Assembly (NCBI GenBank): GCA_963713545.1
Contig: CAVQME010000001.1
Location: 434,001 to 498,000, forward strand
Direction: 5' to 3'
From: CAVPLM01 sp963713545
GTDB taxonomy: Bacteria; Actinomycetota; Thermoleophilia; RBG-16-64-13
DNA length: 64,000 bases
Each line of letters starts with the position of its first letter. Within the stretch, counting starts at the first letter, position 1. Under the pieces are notes generated by a model that was not told the DNA's origin, made no database searches, and was given only the letters and a program-made list of their open reading frames with translations. Position numbers and translations under genes: made by a program. Below, piece after piece: positions 33,450-42,547 of this stretch.

Positions 33450-34181
33450 CTACACCAGGGCGTGATGGACGGCGATGATCCCCCCGGCCAGGATCTCGTA
33501 GCGCACGTTCCGCAGTCCCGCCTGCTCCATGAGCCCTTTCAGCTCGTCCGGATCGGGGAACCGCCGGACCGAGGCGGGAAGATAGCTGTATGCGAAGTCG
33601 TCCCGAGCTGCGAGCTTCCCCAGCCGGGGTACGGCATGGTCGAACCATATCCCGTAGAACTGCTTGAACACGGGTATGCGGGCCTGAGTGATCTCCACGC
33701 ACACGACTTTGCCCCCCGCACGGCACACCCGACGCATCTCGCCGAACGCCCTCACGATATCGGGGACGTTGCGGATGCCGAAACCGACCGTGCAGGCGGC
33801 GAAGCCGCTGTCGGCGTCGCCGTCCGTGAAGGGCAGGTCGAGCACGTCGCCAGCACGGAATTCCACATAGAGCTGGTTCCGGCCGCATTTGCCCCGGGCC
33901 ACGTCAAGCATCTCTTCCGAGACGTCCAGCCCCACCACCCGGCCTTCGCGGCCGACAGCCCGCCGCAGGGCGAAAGCGAAATCGCCTGTGCCGCAGCAGA
34001 CGTCCAGGACCTCGTCCCCTGGCCTCACACCTGCGAGCATCACCCCGAACTCCCGCCAACGGTGGTGGAGTCCGGCGGTCATGAGGTCGTTCAGGCGGTC
34101 GTAAGACCCGGCGATGCCATCGAACATCTGCCGGACTTTGCCCGGCTCCGGAGCAGCGTCCACCTTCCCCGGGCCGCTCAC
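33450..34181 (-). CDS. menG: UbiE/MenG-type demethylmenaquinone methyltransferase
   Basis: About 243 residues, a class I SAM methyltransferase that adds the final methyl group to demethylmenaquinone. The family N-terminus VRQMFDGIAGSYDRLNDLMT, SAM motif VLDVCCGTGDFAFALRRAVG and FAACTVGFGIRNVPDIVRAF are all present, as is the C-terminal ILAGGIIAVHHA. I place the start at a GTG (34181) that overlaps the mqnP stop as GTGA; the open frame further upstream is the shadow of mqnP. It lies between the prenyltransferase and mqnE as expected for a menaquinone cluster. Confidence 0.92.
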   Translation of the reverse strand: MSGPGKVDAAPEPGKVRQMFDGIAGSYDRLNDLMTAGLHHRWREFGVMLAGVRPGDEVLDVCCGTGDFAFALRRAVGREGRVVGLDVSEEMLDVARGKCGRNQLYVEFRAGDVLDLPFTDGDADSGFAACTVGFGIRNVPDIVRAFGEMRRVCRAGGKVVCVEITQARIPVFKQFYGIWFDHAVPRLGKLAARDDFAYSYLPASVRRFPDPDELKGLMEQAGLRNVRYEILAGGIIAVHHALV

Positions 34182-35035
34182 GGCACGAAGAGACTGAGGG
34201 TGGTGAAGAACAGGAAGACCACGCTGATGATGCCGTTCATGGTCATGAAGGCCACACCCACCTTCTGGAGATCGGCCTTGCGCATGAGCCAGTTCTCGTA
34301 GAGGAGAAGTAGGGCGCAGATGGCCACGCCCAGGTAATAGACATAATTTGTTCCCTGCACGTAGCCTGTGAGGGCCAGCAGCGCGATGGCGAGCAGATGG
34401 AATACCCGGGTGCTCCATAGTCCCGCCGATTCACCCAGATCGGCCGGGATGGAGTGAAGTCCCTGCGCTCGGTCGACATCGATATCCATGAAGGCGTAGA
34501 TGACGTCGAACCCGGCGATCCACAGGCCCACACCCGCCCCGAGAACAAACGGTTCCCACGTGACCTTGCCGGTGACCGCCACCCAGGCGCCGACCGGCCC
34601 CAGGCCGTCGGCGAGGCCGAGCACCAGGTGGCAGAGCCAGGTCCATCGCTTGGTGTACGGGTAGATGATCATGGGGATGACCACGAGCGGCCACAGATAG
34701 CGGGTGATTACCGGCAGGTTGAACGTCGCCACGATGAGCACCGCCAGCGACACCAGAGCGAAGAGCCACACCTGCCACCGTTTGAGCCGTCCTGCCGGGA
34801 TCTCGCGTCCGGCCGTCCGCGGGTTGCGAGCGTCGATCTCGGCATCGATGAGCCGGTTGATGGCCATGCCAAAGCTGCGAGCGGCCACCATGGCCACCGT
34901 GATCCAGAACATGCGCCAAAAGCCAGGGACCTGCATCTCGGCCAGGAACGCCGCAGCGTACGCGAAAGGCAGAGCGAAGACGGAGTGCTCGAACTTGACC
35001 AGGCTGCCGAAGCGCCGGACATAGGCTATCAGCAC
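34178..35035 (-). CDS. mqnP: MqnP/UbiA-type menaquinone prenyltransferase
   Basis: A 285-residue integral membrane prenyltransferase with about nine transmembrane helices. The two Asp-rich motifs for magnesium-diphosphate binding are NRLIDAEIDARNPRT (about residues 60-74) and YAFMDIDVDRAQGLHSIPAD (about 181-200). In the futalosine route this enzyme attaches the polyprenyl chain to the 1,4-dihydroxy-6-naphthoate-derived ring. The GTG start lies 9 bases after the mqnL stop and the end overlaps menG. The context favours MqnP over a protoheme or ubiquinone prenyltransferase. Confidence 0.92.
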   Translation of the reverse strand: MLIAYVRRFGSLVKFEHSVFALPFAYAAAFLAEMQVPGFWRMFWITVAMVAARSFGMAINRLIDAEIDARNPRTAGREIPAGRLKRWQVWLFALVSLAVLIVATFNLPVITRYLWPLVVIPMIIYPYTKRWTWLCHLVLGLADGLGPVGAWVAVTGKVTWEPFVLGAGVGLWIAGFDVIYAFMDIDVDRAQGLHSIPADLGESAGLWSTRVFHLLAIALLALTGYVQGTNYVYYLGVAICALLLLYENWLMRKADLQKVGVAFMTMNGIISVVFLFFTTLSLFVP

Positions 35036-35044
35036 ACCGGCACC

Positions 35045-36664
35045 CTAACTTCCCGGAGGACTCGCCTGGTCCGAGGTCGCGGCGCCGGCTCGGTCGGGGA
35101 GCTCCGAGCCAGCCCGGTCGGGGGTCGCCGAGCCGGCGCCCCGCTCACCTTCACCGATCGCCCCGGCGCCGGGCGCCACGCCTCCCGCCGCGCCGCCCCC
35201 CAGATGCGGCACAGGGCCACTCCCAAGCCATGGCCCCAGCTTCAGCCCCGGCCACATCGCGTCGATCCGCGCCTTCACTTCCTCCGACATCTCCACGTCG
35301 GGCGGCCATTCGCGGTCGTGGCCCTCGGCCGAGCCTTTCCTGGTGGCATCGATTCCGATCTTGGCCCCCCAGAACGGCTGCGGGGCCGAATGATCGAGCA
35401 CGTCCAACGGGCCGTTTACGACCGTCACGTCGCGCTTCCAATCCACGTTGTTGAACACCCGCCAGGCGACTTGAGCGTAGTCGTGCACGTCGACGTCTGC
35501 GTCCAACACCACAATGCACTTGCAGAACTGCATCTGCCCTGCGCCCCACAGGGCGTGCATCACCTTGCGCGCGTGCAACGGATAGCGCTTGTCCATCGAC
35601 ACCAGGGCGCAATTGTGGAAGCCGCCCTCCTTGGGCAGGTCCATGTCCACCAGCTCCGGGAGAGTGATGCGCATCAGCGGCGTGAAGAGCCGCTCGGTGG
35701 CCTTGCCCAGATAGGTATCCTCCATCGGCGCCTGACCCACTATGGTGGTGGAGTAGACGGGGTCGCGCCGGTGCGTCAGAGCGGTCAGATGAAACACCGG
35801 GTAGCTGTCGGCCAGGGAGTAGTAGCCGGTGTGATCGCCGAACGGCCCCTCCACGCGAGACTCCTCCAGATCCACGTAACCCTCGAGCACGAACTCGGCG
35901 TGAGCCGGGACTTCCAGATCGACCGTTCGGCACGGGACAAGTTCCACCGCTTTCTCGCGTAGGAAGCCGGCGAACGTCATCTCATCGATCATCGCGGGCA
36001 GGGGCGCAGTGGCGGCGTAGGTCAGCGCCGGGTCGGTGCCGACGGCCACCGCCACCTCCATGCGGCCCTCCGCGGCGCGGTAGTGCTCGGCGGCATCCTT
36101 GTGCAGGTGCCAGTGCAGCCCGGTGGTGCACTTGTCGTAGATCTGAAGCCGATACATGCCCACGTTCCGGCGGCCCGTCCTGGGATGACGAGTGAATACC
36201 AGCGGCAAGGTGATGTAACGCCCCCCGTCCAGAGGCCAACACTGCAGGATAGGGAGGGCGTCCAGGTCGATCTGATCGCCGGTGAGGACCACGTCCTGGC
36301 AGGGTCCGCTCTTCACCGTCTGCGGCTGGACCGAAGCCAGCTCCTTGAGTCGCGCCAGAGCTTTGAGTTTCTCCCAGGTGGAACCGGGCACTTCCATGGA
36401 GGTCAGCCGCTCCACCCGGGCCGCCAGCTCCTCATAAGACGTCGAGCGCAGGGCCAGGCACATACGTTCGTGGCTGCCAAACTGATTGATGAACACCGGC
36501 ACCTTGTGCCCCTTGGGACGCGTGAACAGGAGGGCGGGCCCTCCGGCCTTGACCACCCGGTCGGCGATCTCGGTGATCTCGAGGACGGGGTCGACCGGCG
36601 TGTCCACGATGGCCAATTGCCCGTGGTCGCGGAGGAGCTTGATGAAGTCGCGTAGGTCTTTCAT
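35045..36664 (-). CDS. mqnL: MqnL/UbiD-type menaquinone biosynthesis decarboxylase
   Basis: A 539-residue prenyl-FMN-dependent decarboxylase that removes the ring carboxyl in the late futalosine pathway. Conserved parts are RRNVGMYRLQIYDKCTTGLH (FMN site and catalytic Arg), EFVLEGYVDLEESRVEGPFG with its glutamates, DHTGYYSLADSYPVFHLTAL and the metal-site region VHDYAQVAWRVFNNVDW. The last 65 residues are a Gly/Ala/Pro-rich tail containing RAGSELPDRAG repeats and look disordered; the core is of normal length. It overlaps rex by 4 bases (ATGA) and starts with MKDLRDFI, typical of the family. Confidence 0.93.
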   Translation of the reverse strand: MKDLRDFIKLLRDHGQLAIVDTPVDPVLEITEIADRVVKAGGPALLFTRPKGHKVPVFINQFGSHERMCLALRSTSYEELAARVERLTSMEVPGSTWEKLKALARLKELASVQPQTVKSGPCQDVVLTGDQIDLDALPILQCWPLDGGRYITLPLVFTRHPRTGRRNVGMYRLQIYDKCTTGLHWHLHKDAAEHYRAAEGRMEVAVAVGTDPALTYAATAPLPAMIDEMTFAGFLREKAVELVPCRTVDLEVPAHAEFVLEGYVDLEESRVEGPFGDHTGYYSLADSYPVFHLTALTHRRDPVYSTTIVGQAPMEDTYLGKATERLFTPLMRITLPELVDMDLPKEGGFHNCALVSMDKRYPLHARKVMHALWGAGQMQFCKCIVVLDADVDVHDYAQVAWRVFNNVDWKRDVTVVNGPLDVLDHSAPQPFWGAKIGIDATRKGSAEGHDREWPPDVEMSEEVKARIDAMWPGLKLGPWLGSGPVPHLGGGAAGGVAPGAGAIGEGERGAGSATPDRAGSELPDRAGAATSDQASPPGS

Positions 36665-37350
36665 CAGGACGCGACCGCCGTGGCGTCGGATCGGGGCGAT
36701 GAAGCCTGAGACAGATAGAAGCTGACTAGGGTCAGTTCCGCGGAGAGGTCGACTTGATGGACGAACACGCCCGAGAAGGCTGGGAGTCGCGCCGGAGTGA
36801 GATTCAGGATGCCTTTGACCCCTCCCGCCACCGCCAGTGCAGCCGCCTCAGCCGCCGATTCCGCCGGCACGGCGACCACTGCGATCTGCGCCTCGCGCTC
36901 GCGCATAGCTTCCACTGCCTCGTCCATAGGTCGCACCGTCAACTCGCCGAACTGCTGACCCACGGCACTATCGGCGATGTCGAACACGCCAACGCAGCGG
37001 AAACCATCGCCAGCAAAGCCGCCGTAACGGGCCAACGCCGGGCCCCACTGTCCGGCTCCCAGAATCACCATGTTGCGCTCTCGATCGTGGCCGAGGCAGC
37101 GCGATAGCTCGGAGATGAGGAACCGCACGTCGTAGCCGACGCCCCGCACCCCGAACTCACCGAAATAACTAAGGTCCTTGCGGATCTGGGCCGCATTGGC
37201 CCCCATCAGGTCGGCCATCTCGCCGGAAGAGACCGTGCCGATCCCCTGGCTATCTAGTCGACGCAGCAGCCGGAGATAGCCAGCCAGCCGAGGAACAGCC
37301 ACCTGGGGAACACCCGCTGTCTTTGTAGACCTGCTCACCGCGCCCCTCAC
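36664..37350 (-). CDS. rex: Rex, redox-sensing transcriptional repressor
   Basis: A 228-residue NADH/NAD-sensing repressor. The winged helix (RLAGYLRLLRRLDSQGI then SSGEMADLMGANAAQIRKDL, about residues 20-60) is followed by the conserved SYFGEFGVRGVGYDV and a Rossmann domain beginning MVILGAGQWGPALARYGGFA. NADH releases Rex from DNA, so it usually de-represses anaerobic redox genes. Here it heads the menaquinone operon and is coupled to mqnL, which suggests quinone synthesis is part of its regulon. Only a half-match to a Rex box (TTGTGAAA, 37418-37425) was seen upstream. Confidence 0.95.
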   Translation of the reverse strand: MRGAVSRSTKTAGVPQVAVPRLAGYLRLLRRLDSQGIGTVSSGEMADLMGANAAQIRKDLSYFGEFGVRGVGYDVRFLISELSRCLGHDRERNMVILGAGQWGPALARYGGFAGDGFRCVGVFDIADSAVGQQFGELTVRPMDEAVEAMREREAQIAVVAVPAESAAEAAALAVAGGVKGILNLTPARLPAFSGVFVHQVDLSAELTLVSFYLSQASSPRSDATAVAS

Positions 37351-37486
37351 CCTACGCGCGTCTCACCGTGTCCGGCGTCGTGCGCCGATCCAGACAGCGG
37401 CCGAGTCTAGCACAGCGTTGTGAAAGAAGAAGCAAAGTCGCCCGCCAGCATGCCTGGAGCCAGAGCCACGGGGTTCGACAGCCCTA

Positions 37487-38611
37487 CTAGCCCCGGGGCG
37501 CGGAGGCTTGTGCTTCGTCCCACACCGCGCGATACACCTCAAGTGTCTCCCCGGCTGCCTTGCTCCAGGGGAACAAAGCCGACTGTCTGAGCCCGTCCTG
37601 CCGTAGCCTTTCGTAGAGCTCGGGCTCGGTGAGCACCCGGAGCATGCAGTTCTCGAAGTCGTCCAGAGACGTGGGGTTGAATAGCAGGGCAGCGGAACCG
37701 GTCACCTCGGGTAGAGACGAGGAGTTCGAGACGACGCAGGGCGTGCCGCAAGCCATGGCTTCGAGAGGAGGCAGACCAAAGCCTTCGTATAGCGACGGGA
37801 ACACGAACACGGTGGCCGCCGAATACAGGGCCGGCAGGTCGTCGTCGCGGATGAAGCCGGGGAACAGGACCGAACCCTCGATGCCGTGCCGGTCGACTTC
37901 TTTCTTGAGCTTCGGAAAGTCTCCCGTCTGCGCTCCCGCCAGCACGAGCGGCAGGGGCTCGGGCAACCTCTTCTGCAACCGGGCCCAAGCTTGGATCAGA
38001 AAGGCCAGGTTCTTCTCAGGGCGGAAGTCACCCACCCAGAAGACGAACCTCTCGGGCAGCCCATAGCGGCGCCGCACAGCCAGGAGAGTTTCTGGAGCAG
38101 TCAGGGGCCGGAACCTCTCGGAAACGCCGTTGTGAATGACCCTCACCTTCGCCGCGTCCACTCCCGCATACGCGCTGAGCGCGGAGAAGGATATCTGAGA
38201 GACGGTGATCACCCGACGAGCTTCCTGCAGAGTCCGTCCGAGTTGGCGCTTGTAGCGGAACCGGAGGACCTGGGGCAGGCTGCGAGGATAGAGCAGCGGG
38301 GTCACGTCGTGGACGGTCGAGACCAGTGGTACCGACAGCGGCGTCGGCGCCCACGGGCTGGGAACGTGCAAGAGGTCTACCCCACTCTTCTCCACCAGGT
38401 TCCTGAACGGCGCCCGCCCATGCGGCGCCAGAGGATTCATATTGGCGGAGATCAGGGTAAAAGAGTCGGAGAGGGGTATGGCGTCCTTCTCCTCGTCCTG
38501 GCAGAACACGACGAACTGGATATCGGAAACCGCGAAGTGGCTCAGCAGATTGCGAGAATAGGTCCCGATGCCTCGGTAACGTATCGCTCTGGCGTCGAAC
38601 CCTATTCTCAC
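37487..38611 (-). CDS. Glycosyltransferase family 4 protein
   Basis: A 374-residue GT-B glycosyltransferase. The N-terminal domain begins MRIGFDARAIRYRGIGTYSR; the C-terminal nucleotide-sugar domain has FVFWVGDFRPEKNLAFLIQA and the family motif FVFPSLYEGFGLPPLEAMAC (EX7E, about residues 270-290). No signal peptide or membrane span, so it is cytosolic or membrane-peripheral. It is a single gene, divergent from the diguanylate cyclase gene. The acceptor and sugar cannot be assigned; cell-surface polysaccharide or glycolipid synthesis is likely. Confidence 0.9.
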   Translation of the reverse strand: MRIGFDARAIRYRGIGTYSRNLLSHFAVSDIQFVVFCQDEEKDAIPLSDSFTLISANMNPLAPHGRAPFRNLVEKSGVDLLHVPSPWAPTPLSVPLVSTVHDVTPLLYPRSLPQVLRFRYKRQLGRTLQEARRVITVSQISFSALSAYAGVDAAKVRVIHNGVSERFRPLTAPETLLAVRRRYGLPERFVFWVGDFRPEKNLAFLIQAWARLQKRLPEPLPLVLAGAQTGDFPKLKKEVDRHGIEGSVLFPGFIRDDDLPALYSAATVFVFPSLYEGFGLPPLEAMACGTPCVVSNSSSLPEVTGSAALLFNPTSLDDFENCMLRVLTEPELYERLRQDGLRQSALFPWSKAAGETLEVYRAVWDEAQASAPRG

Positions 38612-38769
38612 GCGGCCTCCAAAGCGCCCGCCCTGACCTTCTGTGCGCTAAACATATACCCAACTACAACCGAGATACTAACAGAGGATACAGCTCACGG
38701 GCTTGCGCCTTTGGGCAAAGAAGTTATAAGATGAGTGCATATTTATATCCTGAGCGAAGAGGTTAGCCT

Positions 38770-39780
38770 GTGCAAAGGGTAGGCGATCCCGGGGGGCCCA
38801 TCGCGTCGGCCGAGCCTGGCGCTGTTCTCGAGAAAGCCAGGCGCATCCTCGACCAGAACAAGCTCGACATCACTAAGAGCTGGCTCAGCCGTCTGATAAG
38901 CCAGATCGACGACCTCGACGCGCTGGAGCGATTCCCCACTCAAGACAGCATCCGCACATCGGTGGAACTCATCGAAGGCTTGGGCAACTGCCTGGCTGAC
39001 GAGTCGACACTCACCCAGTTCGAGGCTGGTGGTCTCTACTACACCCAGGCCGCGAGCCTGGGCCTGCTGCAGGGTGGCGAGCGAGGGACGATAGGATCCC
39101 TGGCCTACAGCCTCGATACGCTCGAGGATGCGATCTGGTCCCGCCTTTCGGAGAACATGCGCCACCAGGATCAGGAGGTGCTCGAGCTGGTGCGCATCCT
39201 GCGCCGGGGCCTGCACCAGATCTTCGCCTCGGCTGCCGAGGCCTACCACGACCAGTCGAGCACCGAACTCGATCGCCTGGCCCACACCGACGCGCTGACC
39301 GGGCTGCACAACCGTCGCTTCATGGAGCACGAACTCGAACGGCACGTCGAGCTCTACAAGCGCTATCGCCACCCGTTCGCTCTTCTGATGCTCGATTTCG
39401 ACAACCTCAAGTGGGTCAACGACACTTTCGGGCATGCCGCAGGCGACTCGGCCCTCAAGCATCTGGGAACGCTGATGCAGATGAACGTCCGGGACGTGGA
39501 TATCCCCTGCCGGTTCGGTGGAGACGAGTTCCTGGTCCTCATGCCGGAGGCCGAGAAGAACGCCATCCAGATGGTGGGACGAAGGATCGCCGAGTCGGTG
39601 TCCAAGACCCGCTTCAAACTGGGCCGGTCGTTCACCAGCCTGCAGATCAGCTTCGGTGTGTCCGCCTGCCCCGAGGACGGGGTCGAGACCGAGGTCCTGC
39701 TCCAGGAAGCCGACGCCAGTCTCTACCGGGCCAAACAGCACAAGGCGGAGCAGGCGCACCCCGAGCAGGCGACCCCGTAG
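38770..39780 (+). CDS. Diguanylate cyclase, GGDEF domain
   Basis: A 336-residue protein making cyclic di-GMP. The C-terminal GGDEF domain (about residues 175-330) begins LAHTDALTGLHNRRFMEHEL and has the intact active site CRFGGDEFLVLMPE. An inhibitory I-site RDVD lies five residues before GGDEF, so product feedback is expected. The N-terminal 165 residues are helical, without membrane segments or a recognisable sensor fold. The start is a GTG with AGAGG upstream. A TATAAG near 38726 may be its -10. No EAL or HD-GYP phosphodiesterase is nearby. Confidence 0.9.
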   Translation: MQRVGDPGGPIASAEPGAVLEKARRILDQNKLDITKSWLSRLISQIDDLDALERFPTQDSIRTSVELIEGLGNCLADESTLTQFEAGGLYYTQAASLGLLQGGERGTIGSLAYSLDTLEDAIWSRLSENMRHQDQEVLELVRILRRGLHQIFASAAEAYHDQSSTELDRLAHTDALTGLHNRRFMEHELERHVELYKRYRHPFALLMLDFDNLKWVNDTFGHAAGDSALKHLGTLMQMNVRDVDIPCRFGGDEFLVLMPEAEKNAIQMVGRRIAESVSKTRFKLGRSFTSLQISFGVSACPEDGVETEVLLQEADASLYRAKQHKAEQAHPEQATP

Positions 39781-39821
39781 CGAGCGACGGCGTAACGACT
39801 GGCCCCGTAGCGAGCGACGGC
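39773..39821. repeat. Direct repeat of 19 bases
   Basis: CCCCGTAGCGAGCGACGGC occurs at 39773-39791 and 39803-39821, exactly 30 bases apart, spanning the stop codon of the diguanylate cyclase gene. It may be a small local duplication; no role is evident. Confidence 0.6.
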
Positions 39822-39852
39822 CTGAGCCGCCGGCCGACCCGGCTAGAATCCC

Positions 39853-40395
39853 CTAAGCAGAGCCTCCCGGCGACGCACATTCAAATGCGTCCCCCCGTAG
39901 AGTCTCCACGGCATGGTCCAGGGTGGGGGCTATAACGGCGAAATGCTCCCGACAGGCCTTGGGACTGCCCGGCATGTTGATGATGAGAGTCTTTCCCCGC
40001 ACCCCGGCGGTCGCCCGGCTCAGCATGGCGTGTGGAGTCACCGACAGGGAGGCGGCCCGCATGGCCTCCGCGAATCCCGGGGCGAGACGATCGGCCACAG
40101 CCCGAGTGGCTTCGGGCGTGCGATCGCGGGGCGCAAGCCCGGTGCCCCCTGTGGTAAGGATCAGATCCAGTCCTCCGCTATCCGCGAGAGCGGTCAGCGT
40201 CTGCTCTATCTCGGACTGCTCGTCGGGCACTACGAAGGGCCCGGTGACTACCGCCCCCAGCCCTTCGAGCAACTCCTTCAGTGTTGGTCCTGAAGCGTCG
40301 GCCCTGAGGCCAGCACTGGCCTTGTCGCTCAGCGTGACGACAGCCGCCCGGATGGGGCTGCGGACAGCAGGGCCGGGACGGCCCGCGCTCGTCAC
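39853..40395 (-). CDS. mogA: MogA/MoaB-type molybdopterin adenylyltransferase
   Basis: A 180-residue protein of the MogA/MoaB fold that adenylates molybdopterin before metal insertion. It shows AAVVTLSDKASAGLRADASG, VPDEQSEIEQTL, LILTTGGTGLAPRDRTPEAT (the MPT-binding TTGGTG loop) and INMPGSPKACREHFAVI. It overlaps the end of the MoaC-MOSC gene by 4 bases and is the last gene of the molybdenum-cofactor operon. MoaB and MogA cannot be separated from sequence alone. Confidence 0.9.
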   Translation of the reverse strand: MTSAGRPGPAVRSPIRAAVVTLSDKASAGLRADASGPTLKELLEGLGAVVTGPFVVPDEQSEIEQTLTALADSGGLDLILTTGGTGLAPRDRTPEATRAVADRLAPGFAEAMRAASLSVTPHAMLSRATAGVRGKTLIINMPGSPKACREHFAVIAPTLDHAVETLRGDAFECASPGGSA

Positions 40396-41534
40396 GACCC
40401 CCCTCCCGTGCCGCCGGATCCCGGATCGACGCTGACGTTGCTTCCCGCGTCGTGGCTTCTCGCGTCGTGGCCGCCGGTGTCGCCGTCGGCGCCCTCACCA
40501 AGCAGGCCCTTGCCACCCAGACCCCAGGCGCGGACCCGGACCGCGTCACCCGGCACCACGCGGCCTCCTCTGAGAACGCGGACGAAGATGCCCTCGCGGG
40601 GCATGACACAGTCTCCAGCCTGCTGATAGATGGCGCAGCGGGTGTGGCACTCCTTGCCGATCTGGGTCACTTCCACGAGGGCTTCCCCGAGGTCGAGGGT
40701 AGTCCCGAGAGGCAGGGCCGCGACGTCAAGACCGATCACAGTGATGTTCTCTGCGAAGTCACCCGGGCCGACGTCCAGACCCCGGGCGGTCATCTTGTCG
40801 ATGGATTCCTGCGCCAGCAGGCTGACCTGGCGGTGCCAGGTGCCGGCGTGCGCATCACCTTCGATGCCGTGCTCCGGCCGTAGGACGACTTCGGGCACGG
40901 CCTTCTTTCGCTCGCCTTTGGATTCGCTGACGTTCACCGCCACGACGGTCCCGGCAGGAGCGGCCCCGAGCGCGGGGGCGGCGAAGGCTGCCGGTACGGT
41001 CTTCGCGGCGACGTGCCCGAGGCCGGCGGCGGTGAGAACCATCGTTGTCGCGTCGCCCTGCCGCACGTAGTCTTCCTTGCCGCCCGTCTTCTCCAGCAGG
41101 CGGATGTCACCGATGACCATGCCCCGGTCCACCGCCTTGCACATATCGTAGATGGTGATGGCCGCCACGGCGGCGCCAGTGAGGGCTTCCATCTCCACCC
41201 CGGTGCGATCTTCGGTGCGGGTCACGCACTCTATGTCCACCCGAGACTCCTGCTCCACCACGGTGAAGACCAGGTCGACCTGGGTCAGAGAAAGCGGATG
41301 GCAGAGCGGCACCAGCTCCGAGGTGCGCTTGGCAGCCATGATGCCGGCCACCTTGGCCACCGCGAGGACGTCGCCTTTGGGCAGAGCCTGTTCCTGCAGC
41401 AGGTGCATGGTGGCCGGCGCCATCCAAACGCGCGCGCCCGCCCGGGCCACGCGCCGGGTCGGCTCCTTGCCTCCCACGTCGACCATCCGGGCGTCGCCCG
41501 CGCTGTCGACGTGGGTCAAGCGGGGCTCGTCCAT
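40392..41534 (-). CDS. moaC: MoaC-MOSC fusion protein
   Basis: A 380-residue protein. Residues 1 to about 160 are a complete MoaC (cyclic pyranopterin monophosphate synthase): LTHVDSAGDARMVDVGGKEP, LVPLCHPLSLTQVDLVF, RTGVEMEALTGAAVAAITIY and DMCKAVDRGMVIGDIRLLEK. After a short Ala-rich linker, residues about 195-345 form a MOSC domain, GIEGDAHAGTWHRQVSLLAQ with the conserved cysteine in QIGKECHTRCAIYQQAGDCV, as in molybdenum-cofactor-sulfurase C-termini. A disordered Gly/Ser/Asp tail of about 35 residues follows. The fusion joins an early cofactor step to a sulfur-handling domain. It is coupled to mogA and one base from moaA. Confidence 0.93.
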   Translation of the reverse strand: MDEPRLTHVDSAGDARMVDVGGKEPTRRVARAGARVWMAPATMHLLQEQALPKGDVLAVAKVAGIMAAKRTSELVPLCHPLSLTQVDLVFTVVEQESRVDIECVTRTEDRTGVEMEALTGAAVAAITIYDMCKAVDRGMVIGDIRLLEKTGGKEDYVRQGDATTMVLTAAGLGHVAAKTVPAAFAAPALGAAPAGTVVAVNVSESKGERKKAVPEVVLRPEHGIEGDAHAGTWHRQVSLLAQESIDKMTARGLDVGPGDFAENITVIGLDVAALPLGTTLDLGEALVEVTQIGKECHTRCAIYQQAGDCVMPREGIFVRVLRGGRVVPGDAVRVRAWGLGGKGLLGEGADGDTGGHDARSHDAGSNVSVDPGSGGTGGGS

Positions 41535-41535
41535 C

Positions 41536-42525
41536 TCAGCCCCCGACCTGAGACATCCCCCGGGCGGTGCGGCCCGGCAGCACGTTCTTGTCGAAGGTCT
41601 TGCACTCCAGCGATTCCTCGATCGCGGCCAGCACGGCGTCTTCGTCCCGGGCCTGAAGAGCGCGCTTGACGTCGATCTCGTCAGACGAGAAGAGGCAGTT
41701 CTTCAGCCGGCCGTCGGCCGTCAGGCGCAGGCGGTTACACTCCCCGCAGAAGTGGTCGGACACAGAGCCGATGAAGCCTAGGGTCCCTTGATGGCCATGG
41801 AAGCGATAGTAGCGGGCCGGCCCCCAGCCACCGGGCGAAGAGACCGGCTCCAGCGCGCCCGCTCCGTCTGCCCCAAGCTCGCTCAGTGCAGCCATGACCT
41901 GGTCTTTGGCAAGCGATTCGCTGGTCGAACGCGGACCACAACCTCCCACCGGCATCCACTCGATGAAACGCACGTGGAGGGGCCGGTCTTTGGTCAATGC
42001 GACGAAATCGGGGAGTTCGGCCAGCAATTCGGGCATCATTACCACGTTCAACTTGACCGGGCTCAGGTGGGAACGAAGGGCAGCTTCGACCCCGGCGAGA
42101 GCCGCCGTCAGCGAGCCACCTCGAGTGAGGCGGCGATAACGGTCGGCATCGAGCGAGTCAAGGCTGATGTTCACCCGGTCGAGCCCCTGCGCCTTGAGGT
42201 CCTCAACGAAACGCGGCAGCAGAACACCATTCGTGGTGAGAGAGATGTCGTGGATCTCCGGAATGTCGTGCAGCATCCCGATCAGGTCGGGAAGGCCGCG
42301 CCGTACCAGGGGCTCGCCCCCCGTGACTCTGACCTTGGAGATGCCCACCTGCACGGCCGCCTGTACGAAGAACGCCATGTCCTCGTAGGCGAGCACCTCT
42401 TCATGCGGCTTGAACGGTACTCCCTCGGGTGGCATGCAGTAGACGCAGCGATAGTTGCAGCGGTCGGTGACGGAAAGACGGAGATAGTCCACGATCTGGC
42501 CCATAGGCGGATTCACGTGCAGCAC
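41536..42525 (-). CDS. moaA: MoaA, GTP 3',8-cyclase (radical SAM)
   Basis: A 329-residue radical SAM enzyme starting molybdenum-cofactor synthesis from GTP. The N-terminal cluster motif CNYRCVYCMP follows YLRLSVTDR; RVTGGEPLVRRGLPDLI is the SAM-binding GGEP region; the C-terminal second cluster is CGECNRLRLTADGRLKNCLF. The first codons offer GTG at 42525, GTG at 42516 and ATG at 42504; GAAGGG upstream fits the GTG at 42516 best, and the homologous region begins at the ATG. Length is normal. The gene is followed directly by moaC-MOSC. Confidence 0.94.
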   Translation of the reverse strand: MLHVNPPMGQIVDYLRLSVTDRCNYRCVYCMPPEGVPFKPHEEVLAYEDMAFFVQAAVQVGISKVRVTGGEPLVRRGLPDLIGMLHDIPEIHDISLTTNGVLLPRFVEDLKAQGLDRVNISLDSLDADRYRRLTRGGSLTAALAGVEAALRSHLSPVKLNVVMMPELLAELPDFVALTKDRPLHVRFIEWMPVGGCGPRSTSESLAKDQVMAALSELGADGAGALEPVSSPGGWGPARYYRFHGHQGTLGFIGSVSDHFCGECNRLRLTADGRLKNCLFSSDEIDVKRALQARDEDAVLAAIEESLECKTFDKNVLPGRTARGMSQVGG

Positions 42526-42547
42526 CCTTCGCTAGTGACCTCGAGCG

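Noticed and set aside
37418..37434. Possible Rex box TTGTGAAA near the rex promoter
   Set aside because: Only the left half matches the TTGTGAA-N4-TTCACAA consensus; no right arm, so not listed as a site.
38743..39759. 338-codon minus-strand frame opposite the GGDEF gene
   Set aside because: Shadow of the diguanylate cyclase, which has an intact active site.
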